Assembly: GCA_949361645.1 (NCBI GenBank)
Contig: OX442416.1
Location: forward strand, 15,514,674 to 15,578,673
Source: Spongilla lacustris
Taxonomy: Eukaryota > Porifera > Demospongiae > Spongillida > Spongillidae
Direction of reading: 5' to 3'
Length of the DNA: 64,000 nucleotides
Part shown: positions 1-12,100 of the stretch, one piece after another
How the letters are laid out: every line of letters starts with the position of its first letter
Position numbering within the stretch: position 1 is the first letter of the stretch
The notes under the pieces: generated by a model
The model's input: only the letters and a program-made list of their open reading frames with translations
Database searches by the model: none
What the model was told of the DNA's origin: nothing
Made by a program: the position numbers and the translations under genes

Positions 1-600
1 ACACACACATGCACACATACACACACATGCACACATACACACATGTACACACACATACACGCACACACACATGAACACATACACACATGCACACAAACAC
101 ATGAACACATACACACATGCACACAAACATGTGCAGACATACACACAATGCACACTCATGCATCACAGACTCATGCTAATGCACACACATACACATATAA
201 ACACATACACATGTACACATAAGTACACACACAATGCATACATGCATACACATGCACATGCATACACAGGCTCGTAGGCAGGAAGTCCGGCAGTGGGGAG
301 CGTCGATTAATAGGACTGCAGGACTGTTGGGGAAGGGGGAGGGGGGGCCTCACATTGATACGAAAGTGGGGGGGTGGGGGGTCCCCTCGCAATAAGAAGA
401 TTGACCAACCCCCCTTGCTACAGGCCTATACATACACACACATGGCACACATGCACATACACACACATGCATATTCACACACACGCATTCACACACACGC
501 ATTCACACACACAATGCACACATTAACACACATGCACATGTGTGTATGTGTGTGCATACATGTCCACACACATTCACATATACACAGAAATACTGTTGGA
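1..600. repeat. Degenerate (AC)n/ACAT-rich microsatellite region
   Basis: Bases 1-260 and 425-590 are built almost only of CA, ACAT and GCAC units, with a G-rich unique island (about 270-420) between them. Open frames here encode Thr/His or Val/Cys strings and are products of the repeat, not genes. Confidence 0.9.
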
Positions 601-1436
601 CAGCAAATACACTCTGAGAGAAGTGCGCTTTTTTGCAATCGGAACTACTCAAAAGTCCTGTACATGTATAGCTTTCCTCACATTTGGGCAACGTGTATTC
701 ACAATTGTAACATAAATTGTAAGGTCATGCTAAAAATATATTTCATTGCGCATGCGTGACCTTTAGAAACACGTTCTGTTATTTATGAACAGGTAAGTAA
801 GTTCCGACTTTTTGGTAAGCTATTTGTTTTCTTCCAGCATTGAGCGATGCATTTGAGTAAGACGAGTTGAGCGCTTTGAAGAGAGTTCATCGAGAACAGC
901 AGTTTGCGATCGGACCGGAATGCCTGTTTATACGGTCTAGCTAAGGAAAATACGGCTACTACCGCTCGCTGCGCTGCCTCACTATTGCATAAGGCATGTA
1001 AGTACCTTGTCGCGCTAAATAACGCCCTACCTTACCTTACAAAGGTCATATGACACGCTCGCTCTAGCAAGCCTTCCAGGTAAGCTTAAGAATCGGTACG
1101 ATTGACGCTGTTATTGTCACCGATCCGCTTAGCGAACATGACCATCATCGGACTGAGGGCTGCACCCAAGATTCAATTAAAAAGGTTAGACATGTCTCAT
1201 ATTGGAACCTTTTTCTCCGTTTGTTTAGTGTCCGAAGCATGCAGAGAAACACTCCAGGACTACGACTGACTACTCGATCGTCGTATAGGCCCTAAAGACA
1301 TGTTTATAGTTTTGTTGTATGATTGTATTTATTGTCAACTTTTTATTAAAATCATCAACTGTTGTTGTATACTTTATGAAGATTAATTTACGTTGTATCA
1401 TAAGATTACGGTGCATGTACGAACTATTGATACCTG
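601..1436. other. No gene recognised
   Basis: This mixed-composition stretch contains an isolated splice-donor-like string near 790 but no coding frame that I can support. It ends where the AACACCC palindrome array begins. Confidence 0.5.
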
Positions 1437-1585
1437 TGTCAACACCCATTAGAGTGTACTGGCTACACTTCAGGGGTGTTAGCTCTAACACCCCTGAGCG
1501 GTTACCACAACACTCCATGGGGTGTTATTCCTAAACAGGCGTACGAACACCCCTAAGGGTGTTGTGGCAACACCCTTTTTTTAAC
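1437..1585. repeat. Palindromic array of ACACCCCT/AGGGGTGTT words
   Basis: At least four inverted units of the type AACACCCCT...AGGGGTGTT follow each other. The array opens with CCTG then TGTCAACACCC. A TGTCA start followed by repeated palindromic words is the same layout as the Ginger1-like termini elsewhere in the window, so this may be a relic end. No matching right end or target duplication was found. It lies 25-170 bp beyond the stop codon of receptor copy 1. Confidence 0.5.
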
Positions 1586-1609
1586 AGTGCATATGCATAG
1601 TATTTCTTT

Positions 1610-2671
1610 TTATGTTTCTTCGCCTGTCTTTTCCCGATCAGCTTGTACCATTGTTGTCGTTAGTGGCTCCATTTCTCTCAACTTGTTCGGATGACCCTGG
1701 AATAGCCTTTGTCGTATACTGACTCGTATCAGAAGGGAGAAGAGGACGGCCAAAGAACTCAATTGTTCCAATGCCATGAACGCATCAGCCACATCATAAA
1801 CAAACTTGCCACTGAGGACAGCTACAATTCTTCCCACATCGATCATTAGATACAAAAAAGGGTACAAGGTCAGCGGAAAAATCTCCTTTATCGCCAATTG
1901 GTGGTGACGCTGCAAATTCTGTCCGATAGTTTTTTTGGTCACAACAAATACAGCCACGCCAATCAGGCTCAAGCTGAGTATTATCAGGAAAATGCTAGGT
2001 ACCATGTTGATGGCCAACTGGTACGCAAAGGCGACATTGTAGGCGTTATTACAATCGTCGTTGGCTATCCAACACCGCGTCTCTCGCAGACCGTACGAGT
2101 TCGTGATGAACGGTTCCCAAGTGAACATTAGCGGTGCGAGGACGATCGTGGTCACTCCTACAAGCTCGTGCTTCAGCTGGCTGAGCTGCCTTTCGCGCAC
2201 TACGAGCCCGAATATGTAGAGACAGATCCACACGACGGTGAGCGTTTGGAGGAATAAAGTGTACTGACGAAAGAAGCCGGCAAATATGCACAAGCCCTCC
2301 AACCCCGCCCTCACACTCACAAGGGATTGGTCGTCTTTATTCAGATCCACGGGCACTATCTGAAGTATGTTACCCAGCGAAAGCAATATGCCACCAAATG
2401 CAAGGTATAGCGTCAGGCGATGAGTAAAGAGCCGGTACGCACGGGTCTTGACTATCATTATAATGGCCGAGAAGTATGCGATAATTGCTACAGCTGCAAA
2501 GGTCGAGTAGATGGCTACGACCGTCTTCTCCTTTAGCACTGTAGGCCATGGCAAAGAGCAGTTGATCGCATTGCTAACATTCATGTCGAGACTTGGTCGA
2601 AACTTGCATGAGTCACGCAATGAGTTGTTACACAACCTCTCATAACGATCACATGTCAAATTCCCTGTCAT
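1610..2671 (-). CDS. Seven-transmembrane receptor, copy 1 (intact, intronless)
   Basis: A 353-residue protein begins MTGNLTCDRYERLC. The first 50 or so residues are polar with several Cys and N-glycosylation sequons (NVS, NCS) and no evident cleaved signal. Seven hydrophobic segments follow near residues 51-77, 84-106, 128-155, 167-187, 210-237, 258-285 and 293-315, with a short cytoplasmic tail. Extracellular Cys occur in GLCIF and in TRCWIANDDC. The Trp/Cys-rich third segment (TVVWICLYIF) and overall layout recall cAMP/secretin-type receptors more than rhodopsin-class ones, and no DRY motif is seen, but the assignment to a class is an inference. The ligand is unknown. Compared with the other copies it has Asp in YLMIDVG (Val elsewhere) and AVLFSLL instead of AVPLSLL. 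The start is supported by its conservation in copy 2. Confidence 0.85.
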   Translation of the reverse strand: MTGNLTCDRYERLCNNSLRDSCKFRPSLDMNVSNAINCSLPWPTVLKEKTVVAIYSTFAAVAIIAYFSAIIMIVKTRAYRLFTHRLTLYLAFGGILLSLGNILQIVPVDLNKDDQSLVSVRAGLEGLCIFAGFFRQYTLFLQTLTVVWICLYIFGLVVRERQLSQLKHELVGVTTIVLAPLMFTWEPFITNSYGLRETRCWIANDDCNNAYNVAFAYQLAINMVPSIFLIILSLSLIGVAVFVVTKKTIGQNLQRHHQLAIKEIFPLTLYPFLYLMIDVGRIVAVLSGKFVYDVADAFMALEQLSSLAVLFSLLIRVSIRQRLFQGHPNKLREMEPLTTTMVQADREKTGEET

Positions 2672-3010
2672 TAATCTTAAAATTAGTTAATTAAAAGCGG
2701 ATGCGAAAGATCTCGATAACAAGAAGCCCACTGAGCTTTGAAGCTTTAACGAACGTAAATCGTAAGTTTACATATAGTGGTCATTAGTGGGCACTTCTTT
2801 TTTTGACGAATGCGCGTTTCCACCCAAAGTCTCCCTCATATGGAAATAGGCAGTTACCATCCGTATACCCGAGCGCCAAAAGCAGAGATCTTATGACAAA
2901 CTTGTATCATTCATTCCACTAGTTCTTCCCCACATCAATGGAGAGGAATGGGGAAGTGCGGTGCCTCTGCGACGTACAAAAGAGACTTGCCTCTCCTGTA
3001 TCTAACATGT
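2672..3010 (-). promoter_or_regulatory. 5' flank of receptor copy 1, conserved module
   Basis: Read on the minus strand, this flank contains GAGGCACCGC, an ATTGATGTGGGGAAGAAC block, CTCTGCTTTTGGCGCTC, GTATACGGATGGTAACTGCC and ACGATTTACGTTCG. The same blocks in the same order recur at 19255-19515 with no receptor attached, and partly upstream of copies 2 and 3. Conservation outside coding sequence suggests a promoter or recent duplication; no clear TATA box was picked out. Confidence 0.5.
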
Positions 3011-3288
3011 GGCGGAAGCCATTTTTGTATACATAATACGCTTTGTGCTATACTGATACTTACATAGTGATAGAATTGATCTACAGATAAATGAAATTTT
3101 TTATTGGAGTACATGAATTAAAAGAAAAAATAGAGCCTGGGGACGAGGTTATGACTTAACCTGTGCTGCTGTAACATGTACATTGCATTGCGCATGCGTA
3201 GAATGATAATGATTTTGGATTCTGTCCTTTTTGGTGCGCGTTCTTGATAACATCGGATTAGCGTCGTTACATTGGTGTAGTTGGCAGG

Positions 3289-3636
3289 ATGTCCAAGGAA
3301 GGTGAGCAAAAGATGCGGGGCCCAGTTATTCAGCCAACTGAATTCTCGGGTGCCGGGGATTGGACAACGTGGCTCCGGAAGTTTCAACGTTTAGCAGAGC
3401 TATACTCGTGGGAGACTTCAGAAAAGTTGATATGGTTGGAAGCCAAACTGAGTGGCCAAGCAGCGGGCGCGTTTGAGGTCATCGATGAGGACACAAAGAA
3501 AGACTTCGATGGGGTTGTTGAAATTCTCACGCGACGATTCGAACCGGAATCAAGACAGCTGCTGTATCAGGAAAAAGATTTTGGTATATCCTGTGAGTTG
3601 TGCCAAGATCTCATCCACTTGTGGGAACGGGTATAG
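3289..3636 (+). pseudogene. Ty3/Gypsy-type gag N-terminal fragment
   Basis: A 115-residue frame begins MSKEGEQKM and contains FSGAGDWTTWLRKFQRLAEL, then WLEAKLSGQAAGAFEV and ILTRRFEPE. This is the pattern of the retrotransposon gag capsid domain. It ends at a stop where a full gag would continue to a zinc knuckle. Just upstream, TGGTGTAGTTGGCAGGATG is placed where a primer-binding region usually lies. The next coding segment is reverse transcriptase in the opposite orientation, so the element is rearranged. Confidence 0.6.
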
Positions 3637-3639
3637 ATT

Positions 3640-3830
3640 TGCCTTTTGACGTTCTCATTTAGGGGCTTCAGGTCTACACAAATCCTAATGGTTCCATTCG
3701 GTTTTGGGGCAACAACCATGCCCGCACACCAGGGAGTTGCAATTGGGGTATCTACTTTCGATAGTACTCCAAAAGATTAATTCCATTCTTTGTAGCTCTT
3801 CCTGTACCTTTTATACACTGTGGGTGTGTA
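3640..3830 (-). pseudogene. Ty3/Gypsy-type reverse transcriptase fragment
   Basis: On the minus strand the segments VQEELQRM, then PWCAGMVVAPKPNGTIRICV and DLKPLNENVKRQ can be read with a frame change between them. The VVAPKPNGxxRICVDxxxLN string is the classic first block of Gypsy reverse transcriptases. Fingers and palm blocks including the YxDD motif are absent. It abuts the gag fragment head-on and must derive from a rearranged or second element. Confidence 0.65.
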
Positions 3831-5690
3831 GCCACCTCTTGTACGTGCCATGTATCTATGCAATCAAGTGTTGATTGTTCAAAACACATACACATATGTA
3901 AATGGACCATGAACCTAGTGGTAATTTTTACGGGAACACAATGGCCCCTGCTACTAACATAACATTAGTCTGGTCTGACTGCCTCAACCCCCCATTAATG
4001 GTCTGGACCATGGGTGCAAATGGCGCCCCTTTACCCTATCCTGGCCCCTTCCAGAAATGCTTGGGGCGCCATGTGGACAGCATCTCAATCTGGTCCACAG
4101 GCCACAGCTTGTTGTGGGTGTGTCTTCGAGGTGGATTGAGACAGATTGATTTAGCCACATTTGAGGATAAGCCCATAGCCAAAAGATAACTTCCCCAAAG
4201 TAGCATATAATATCCGGCTTGATTTCTAGTGACATGAACAGATCGAGTGCATAGTGTGAGTCGGGGGCAGGGAAGGTGTAAGGGTCACCATAAATCATAT
4301 TCATTTAGGTGGTAGGACTATCATAAAAGTTTTAGGTAACACCCTAGTGTGTAGTGTTTTATGTATATTTCTAGGTGCATGGACGCCGGAGAAAGAAAAT
4401 AACACACAGTGGTTTAAAACCATAGCTAACCAGGACATTTACAGATTAAATATGACCAACTTGTTTATATTCGGACATGTAATGAGGTGATACAAAATAA
4501 AGTAATTTATTAAATAAAGTTAATAAGTAGGGTTAATCACATTTAACAGATTTCCATTATTTAACTGATGCATTATAATAGCACATTTATGTCATGCTAA
4601 ATAGGAACTAAATAATATAGAAAGTTAATGATTCTGAAATAGTTAATTAAAATCAAGGCAATAAAATCAAGATTAAACAATAGATAACTAACACAATTTA
4701 TAATCATGAATGTATCTCAGTTCATGAAAGATAGATTCTAATAGGTTATTTTCAAATCAAAGGCTGCATTAGCCTGTAGTGCTGGGGCTGGTAAGTCTAC
4801 TTTGGTCTTCAACTCCTGTCTAAAGTTAGTATTCCCTGTACGACCAAGTTTGTGACTAGATAACATAAAAAGAGCATCTAAACTTATCTCACTGCTATGC
4901 ATTTCATTGTGGAACAACTTGAGACCTAAAGTATAGATGACCGTTCACCGCGCTAGCGTACCGACGCACAGAATCACGGGTATGTGTATGATCACACTAT
5001 AGAGTATGCACTACACTACAGCAGTACGTGCCAGCCAACTAGTACAACCACTACTGCAACTCACACGACTAGTACAACTCAACTCGTACAACTCATACAT
5101 AAACACTCAAAGGGGGTTTTTATAGGGGATCTATGGTAAACCGGTTCTAAACTGGTCTGGTCCCGCGCCGCGATCGCATGTTTGCCTATGCACGCATATG
5201 CATGCAGGCACCTCTCGTTATCACCCTGACGTGACTCGTCAACATGTGTCTGACATAAAGGTATTGCAGCTACATGGCTGTCATATGTAATTCTCCCTGT
5301 GAATGAATTGGTATTTTTTGCACTTCTGCTTACTCCATCAATAGAGTAAACAAAGCATCTGTTGGCTCAACGCATCGAGTAGAGCAATTGTGCTGGTACT
5401 CGCTTCATCTTGTACTTTTCGATCTCTTCCGCTTCATCTTTAATTTATATTATTATTTTTTACAATTTAATAATAATTAATAATACATGATTATGATACA
5501 CAAATAAATAAAATACACTAACTACAAAGTAAAGTTTAGGTACATGTATTACCCTCCTGGATGATATATCTTAAGAGGAGAGACCGGGCATTGGCCCGCA
5601 CTAGCGCTATCAAACATTATTTATCATCTGAACTCTGACCAACGTTTGGTTCATCATTAACATCAGGTATAAAAAACTTTTCTTGCTGAA
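3831..5690. other. No gene recognised; AT-rich intergenic DNA
   Basis: The 4290-5560 part is AT-rich with no long frame and no clear terminal repeats. A frame at 3902-4189 (95 aa) and its antisense 3984-4304 have no recognisable domain. Confidence 0.4.
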
Positions 5691-8220
5691 GCTACGTGTG
5701 TTCATGCATAGTCGAGAATGTATCGCTATGGGTTGATCTTGTACTCTATAAAGGATTTCTGTGTACATGTACTTTCGCTCTTCTGTGTTTGTTTAATCTA
5801 ATCCCATCGATTAAAACTTACAGGCTAGTTTACTATTCCTTCGTCGTTCATAAATCGTCTGGTGGCGGCCTCGATGTTACTTCTAAACTTCATCATGTAC
5901 CTTTTGAACGAATCCTTCGGTCGTTGCATGGTGATAAGTTAAGTTCCGATTATTTACTATTTTGTATCGTACATGTAAGTCACTGCGTTTTTGAACTGAA
6001 GCGGCTAGAAGCGGCGCGTGGAAATAGGTAGGCGTTTAATAGCAGATCAAAGGCTTTTACTCTATTACATTGCTGGAGATGACCGCCTTTTTTTTAATTT
6101 ACCCGTCTGTTCCGTAAGGCACTTACACCGTTACACGTGATTTGAATTACATTCCGCAACTAGTACTCTTATTAATATTATGTCCTGTAATGTGCCATGC
6201 ATATAAGAATTATACCAGTACCTGCAAGAAGGGTTTAGTAATACTTTAATTACTTTCCATCGCTCAAAATAAATTTTAAATATCAGTAACATAAAAAATA
6301 CATCTGTTAAACATATTTACCACAATTTAACGCTTTGCACCTGGCTATCATTTAAGGCCAATATTGGGCATAATTTGAAGTTAGAGCTCGTAGTTTAGGG
6401 AGTTTTTAACCATTTTTTGGAATAAAGTCTAAAGGTTATATATATCCTGACCCCATGTCATGGTCTTAAACCACTGTGTAATGATTAACAGGAATGTCAA
6501 CATCTCAAGCTTTAATATATGCTTCACAATTTCCATACTCCAGTGTAAACCAAAAATACCTTGCATCAGCTGCTATCATAATTCCCACACCACAGGCATC
6601 ACAATCAGATCACTGCACAGCTGCAATACACAGGTAGACTGATAAGGTGTACATTGGTCTAAAAATTGCACAATTTTTTTCTCCAGTGACCTTCCTTTAG
6701 TACTGTGCACTGAGAACAGCAAGTTATCCTTAGAAAAACTATTGACAACAATCCAAGGCTGTAAAGTCAGTTAACTCAGTGGCTGACCACACCCCCAGGT
6801 GGAGCTATAAAAGAGTGAACCCAATACACTCACAGTCAATAATTGGACTCCAAGAAAACTCTAGCCGTAATGCGGGTAATACATGTAGATGCTGGAGATC
6901 TAAAATCTTCCAAAAGAACAAATGTGCTGAACTGTTGCATACCAGCATGGGATGCCTGCAGGCTTCTTAAAAATTCATGCTATGTTGTAAAACATATCGG
7001 TTATGAATAGTATAAAAATGGACACCTTGTGCCGCTCAAAACTAAATTCTCGTATACTACTTACATGTTGTCGGTTTCATTTTCATAAACAGAATCTTAA
7101 CGTTTTTGCCTCATTAATATTACTGGCGCCATCTTTACCTTGTGTAAACAAAAACAACTCACAAAACTAACTGGAAATCCTTAGCGTTTTAATTGTACAC
7201 CGCCGTACCCGTGAGCATGAATGTAATTAGTAGTCACACGTGCTTAGTGTTAACGATCATGAATAATTATGTATACTTGTTAAACGAATTGGGGTACTGA
7301 AAATGATGTATCGCGCCTACTGTTCGTACCCCAAATACACCAAAAATGGATTTAAAAAATTTTACTTCCTCGATGCTGTCTCGGACTGTAATAAACATGT
7401 ATAGGTCACAATACCTGCATACCTTCTGTACAGCTCCTGTTTGGTATAGCAGTGTCTTGGCTGGGATTCCATTCAAAAAAAAATGCTGCACATTTGAATC
7501 ATTGTATAAAATCCGCAAGCCTTGCCACACCTTTTGACAAAACGTTTCCATGTATAAATTGAAATGTGCTTACATGTCATTTTTGTTAAATTTCCTTCCT
7601 TGAACGATGTATCGGATACTTTGACATTTGGTAAAGGCTACATGTGACTGAAAAAATGTACATGTGTTGTGCCATGTGCGTATGTGTGTGCATGGATGTG
7701 CGTGAATGTGTGAGTATGAATTAGATGTGCAACACACACATGTATGAACACATATACCAATGACCTTCCAATATCGAAAACGACCATGCAGGCATGCAAA
7801 GCTACAGTGGAGAGAACAACAGCCAGACGTACAGTACGAGTACGTTTCAAACTTTAAATCAATCGATATTATTATTGCATAGGCCTACTTGTACCGCGTA
7901 TATATGTTCTTTAATTTGCATATCAGATCACAAGTAATAACCCTGTATAATAAATCCGCTTCTCTTACCCCGATTGGATGGGGTGCTTTCCCTAAATCCA
8001 GCATCTCGTCCGATTTTAATCGTTGCACACCCTCCGCCCTAGCCTCGTCCCCAGGCCCTGTTTTATTAAAGTTACGGGGTTGAAAAACAGGCACTGTCAG
8101 GGTCCTAGCGCGCATGCGCTAGTTTGTCCCAGAATACCTGGGGTAACCGTAATTTCCTTTTGGAAACCATTCCGTATACTCGTCTGATTTCGCGATGGCG
8201 TATTCTGCTCGTCTGATTTC
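5691..8220. other. No supported gene
   Basis: Two frames are long enough to mention: 5696-6031 plus (111 aa, with one hydrophobic stretch) and 7267-7551 minus (94 aa, METFCQKVWQGLRILYND). I recognise neither, and no splice structure could be built around them. Bases 7636-7760 are GT/CA-rich. Near 8042 lies CTCGTCCCCAGGC, a terminal-repeat-like word also seen at 3133 (inverted) and 38695. Confidence 0.35.
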
Positions 8221-8224
8221 GTTC

Positions 8225-9015
8225 ATAATATTATGTAACTTTTCCAGCGGTCATGCGTGCTTCCCTAGTGAATCTCATATTTGGTGCTTCTGAGTTTACA
8301 ACACGAATTCTTGCACGGCCTTCACACACGCACACTCACAAACACACATGCAGTTAAGACCAATACACGTGTGCTATGTAGCGTACCTAACTAATAGGTT
8401 CATGTAGGAAAGCGTCGGAAGCAGCTACATGTGATGCTGTAACTTGTAAGCCACTTACGGAAAGATTTGCTAAACCATTTACGGAGGTACAAGAACCATG
8501 TATTGCTAACACACAGTACTGCATGCTTACAGTGTAACATTTACAAGCGTGCACGTGGGTACTAAACATTCTGAATTTTTTGGTACTCTATGTATAATGA
8601 CCATGTTATTACCATTATATAGTAGCCACGCTTGAAGATCAGATGTTACGCTATAAGCAGTACTGTGTGTTAGCAATAAATGGTTGTTGTACTCCTTTCC
8701 CCCTATTTAACTCCGTAAATGGTTTAGCAAATCTTTCTGTAAGTAGCTTTACTACATAAACCCTCTGCTTACGTCGAGGCACTAGCTGTATTATATGTGT
8801 TGCCAACTTTGTGTGTATGACGCTTGCAGGTGTAGTATGCAGCTTTTACACCTTCAACCCTTCGAACTTTAGCTAGGTATGCTACATAGCACACGTGTAT
8901 TGATCTTAACTGTGTTTGTGCATGAGTGTGCCCGCAACTCAGAAGCATCAGCCTGACCACGCACATACATAGGGAAGCATGTGTGACTGCTGGGAAAGTT
9001 ACATAATATTATGTA
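8225..9015. mobile_element. Fold-back element, about 0.8 kb
   Basis: The left and right halves are inverted copies. Both ends read CATAATATTATGTAACTTT inward, followed by CCAGCRGTCA and then GTTAAGAYCAATACACGTGT and ATTTGCTAAACCATTTACGG on each arm. The centre lies near 8600. A relative with the same arms occurs at 27717-28590. No protein is encoded, so it would need a transposase in trans. Target duplication could not be fixed because the ends are AT-rich. Confidence 0.75.
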
Positions 9016-10719
9016 AATTAAAGGCCACGCTGACCACGTTATCGAATTATAGGACGCCTAAATAAACATTGAATCGCTGTAAAAGTCTACATTCCGAGCC
9101 GGTACTGTACGGGCCAATTAACTCCCAAGAGGCCACGGCTGTTACAATTCCATTGAAACGTGGACATTAGGTTCACGCCCGCTGTGAATATTAAGTACCT
9201 AGCAACATGGCTAATTTGTTCCATAGCAACGCCTACCTTGGAAAGAAACCCATTTTTCTAGGCTTCTAATCGCTAGATTTCACGAAGTAACAGGACAGGT
9301 GGACAGAGAAAGCAGTTGGTAAACGTCGGTGCAATTTGCTAGTCATTAAAACATTTTGGACTTCCGCTATACAGATTAATACGGGAGGATCCTCGTAAGA
9401 CGTCGTGTGAACATTTCATGTTTTTGGCTAAACCGGCCTCCAGATGATCTTGTGTGAAAACGATAGGGAATAGTGAGCAGAGTTTGTTCTTTGAATTTTT
9501 GTCGTCAATACGTTACTACTCGATTTAGTGTGTGAGTTGTGAACGTCGGAATAAGTTGCTTTTTAACATAGTTCATTACGTGTCCTGTGGAGCTCAAGCA
9601 CACGACGCCTACGTGTGCGTTTGCTCAGCTATGTGATGGGCGCTTTTGGCACTGTTACACGAGTCCAAAGTCAACGGCTGTAAGTGCAAGTTAAAGAAAA
9701 ATAAGCTTACTGTTCCTCCAGTTATAATGCAAATGCAAATACCATTCTGTGTACAATGGTTGCACAAGCTGCATTTCCTCTTTGTTCACCTTGTTTGTTC
9801 AGTGCAAGTATGTGTGTGTGTGTGTCATAATTATCATTTAGCAGCAGCTGAACCAGGACACTGGCTTTATGTATACTGAGTTGTGTGCACTCCAGTGGAG
9901 TGGTGTCATAGCAGCAGGGACGAAATGAACCTCTGAGGCGGATCCATTCAGCCAGACAGCGAGTACACACAAGTCTGCCGGTCATATGACAACCTCAACA
10001 CACTGAGGCAAATTGGACAGTTCAGCTGGCTAATGGCAAAGAGTAGCTGTGTATTGGCCAATGGTGGTTGAATTGAATTTTTTATGGTGCTATGGTCACG
10101 ATGTGCTCTACAACTTGGGCTGGAGTGTTGCCAGATATCTCAGCTAAAGGCCATTGTGCCTTTGGAGGTATACCCTTGTAAGTGTCACATGCAAGGGGAT
10201 TTCCCTTCATAGTTCATACATGTACCCAGACAAGCTGCAGATTTCTGCAGGACAGTCACAGAGGCGATAGTGACGTGTCCCTAAGCCACCTCCAGAATGA
10301 TATGTTAGAGCATGGTGATCAGATGGCCTGCCTCATCCAATCAGGAGGAGCAAAGAGGACAAATCACTATCAGTGTGACCTAGAACAAGGCCGGCTTGTG
10401 CCTCATCAGCTTCCAGGGGAGAAATTTGGATTTCAAATTTATGTGATACACGGTTTCCAGGGCCAAATAGCAGTCATAATAAGGTTTCAGACCACATTTA
10501 TAAGGTTTCTTGTATAAGGCAGCTGTTGTAACAGTGAGGTGGCAACCTGTTGCACAACATTGCATTGGTGGGTGGATCTGATGGTTGTTGCAATAATAGC
10601 ACTGCATACATGCAGAGGTATCGTTTTTTTAGCTGCAGCTGGTTTTGCGCACCCGCACACCCTACGCAACTCACTCAATTTGCACCTGTGTACTGCAGGT
10701 TCCGTAGATCCTGTGGTGT
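9016..10719. other. No supported gene
   Basis: Bases 9030-9130 recur inverted at 27590-27690 and in direct orientation near 28610-28740. A frame at 10182-10517 (111 aa) has no recognisable domain. The rest shows nothing I can name. Confidence 0.4.
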
Positions 10720-10725
10720 GCAGTT

Positions 10726-10874
10726 AGTTGGGCGTAGCCCAACCTTCACGTATTGGTGGAAAGTCGGGTATCAAGCCTATACCTGGATTTGTACCTATCA
10801 GATGGGTACAAATCCGGGTATAGGCTTGATACCCGACCTTCCGCTAATACGCGAAGGTCGGGCTACGCCCAACT
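10726..10874. mobile_element. Palindromic MITE, AGTTGGGCG...CGCCCAACT, with 6-bp target duplication
   Basis: The element begins AGTTGGGCGTAGCCC and ends GGGCTACGCCCAACT. Its arms pair almost throughout (CGGGTATCAAGCCTATACC with GGTATAGGCTTGATACCCG). It is flanked by GCAGTT on both sides (10720-10725 and 10875-10880). Relatives are at 44388-44575 and, as a short piece, at 26607-26643. Confidence 0.8.
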
Positions 10875-11309
10875 GCAGTTCGATTATTCATATTTACATC
10901 GTAGCGGTCGAATAGGAATTAAGACCCGTGTAGTAACTTATTTTATGCATAGAAATACTCACCACAGCTGGCTTGCTTCGTGCAAAGTTTTTGAACCTAA
11001 TTTATCTGGAGGATTGGGAGTACCACCGATTAGAAAACATGCTATTTTCAACCCCTCGTTAAGTCCCTTTATGCGCGTAAGCTGTAGCATCTTGTAACAA
11101 GCTGTTTTCAATTGCGCCTATATTTACGTAGTATTTCGAATATGTGTGCGACACCATTCATGTAATGGTTTTTATTTTGCTTCTATGGTTTTTGCATAAA
11201 ATACCTCCAAAGTTGGTGATTTCATAATGAGGTTTGTGTACGCCATTTTTAATATATACCGTAATTCAGTTAACACAATCTAATTGTAAAACCTAATGGC
11301 ACGTACGTA

Positions 11310-11390
11310 ACAGCCGTGAGGCGGGACTACTATTAAAATTTAATTTTGTGCGTCAATTTGCGGCGTGGGCGAAATAAAGGTGCGCACAGC
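11310..11390 (+). repeat. Dispersed conserved block (GGGACTACTATTAAAA...GCGTGGGCGAAA)
   Basis: A segment reading GCGGGACTACTATTAAAATT then GTGCGTCAATTTGCGGCGTG and GGCGAAAT recurs near 18980-19055, 28735-28800 and 38600-38670. Two of the four copies lie upstream of receptor genes. It could be the core of a dispersed repeat or a shared regulatory segment. Confidence 0.55.
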
Positions 11391-12100
11391 TAACGTATTC
11401 ACTTTAAAAATATTCTATTTATCTGCTGATTAACTCTGAGTCTCTGATCACTCTACGTGTTGTGTATACAGTATAATATACGCGTACTCGCGGCTAAGAA
11501 ATTTTATTAATTTGTTTATAGCCAATGGCCAACTGCACTAATACATGCACAGTCTTTAAAAAAAAAACGATCTACATGTAAGACAAATATGTCAGTATAT
11601 GCATGTAAGTATCAGTATATAGCACAAAGTGTATTAAATAGAACCCTGGCTTCGGCCACAGCTAGGTCAATCACATGCACTGAAGTATGCCTCTGTAACA
11701 TACAAGAGACGTGCGCCTGTCTACTAACATCCAGTGCAATGACACTTCCCCCATTCCTCCTCAGTGATGTGGGGAAGAACTACAGGGGAATGAAGGGCTC
11801 AGCCATCCATTTCCTGTACACGTTCGTTCGGGTATGCGGATAGAATAAATGCGTATTTTCATAAGGGCGTATTCATTTAAAAATAAAACTGCATGCATGC
11901 CCACTGGTAACGTATACGCTTTTTGCTATCGAGATCTTCGAATTCAAGCATGGCATGCATGAACGTGCATGTACAATGTAAGAGGAATCCGCTCGCTGAT
12001 ATTAATTTTTATGGATTGATTCGCCTGTGCACGATCGTTATGAGAGGTTGTATAACTCATTACATGCTCATCCGCTTTTAATAAACTAATTTTAAGATTA
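11391..12100 (+). promoter_or_regulatory. 5' flank of receptor copy 2
   Basis: The flank shares blocks with copies 1 and 3: TTCCTCCTCAGTGATG, ACGTTCGTTCGGGTAT, a GCATTCATTTAAAAA-like string and ATCGAGATCTTCGAATTCAAGCAT. The last 40 bases before the ATG match copy 1 (TAATTTTAAGATTAATGACA). A core promoter could not be defined. Confidence 0.4.

Noticed and set aside
71..759. His/Thr-rich short proteins
   Set aside because: They are produced by the CA/ACAT microsatellite.
10182..10517. A possible 111-codon gene
   Set aside because: No domain, signal, splice context or conservation within the window supports it.
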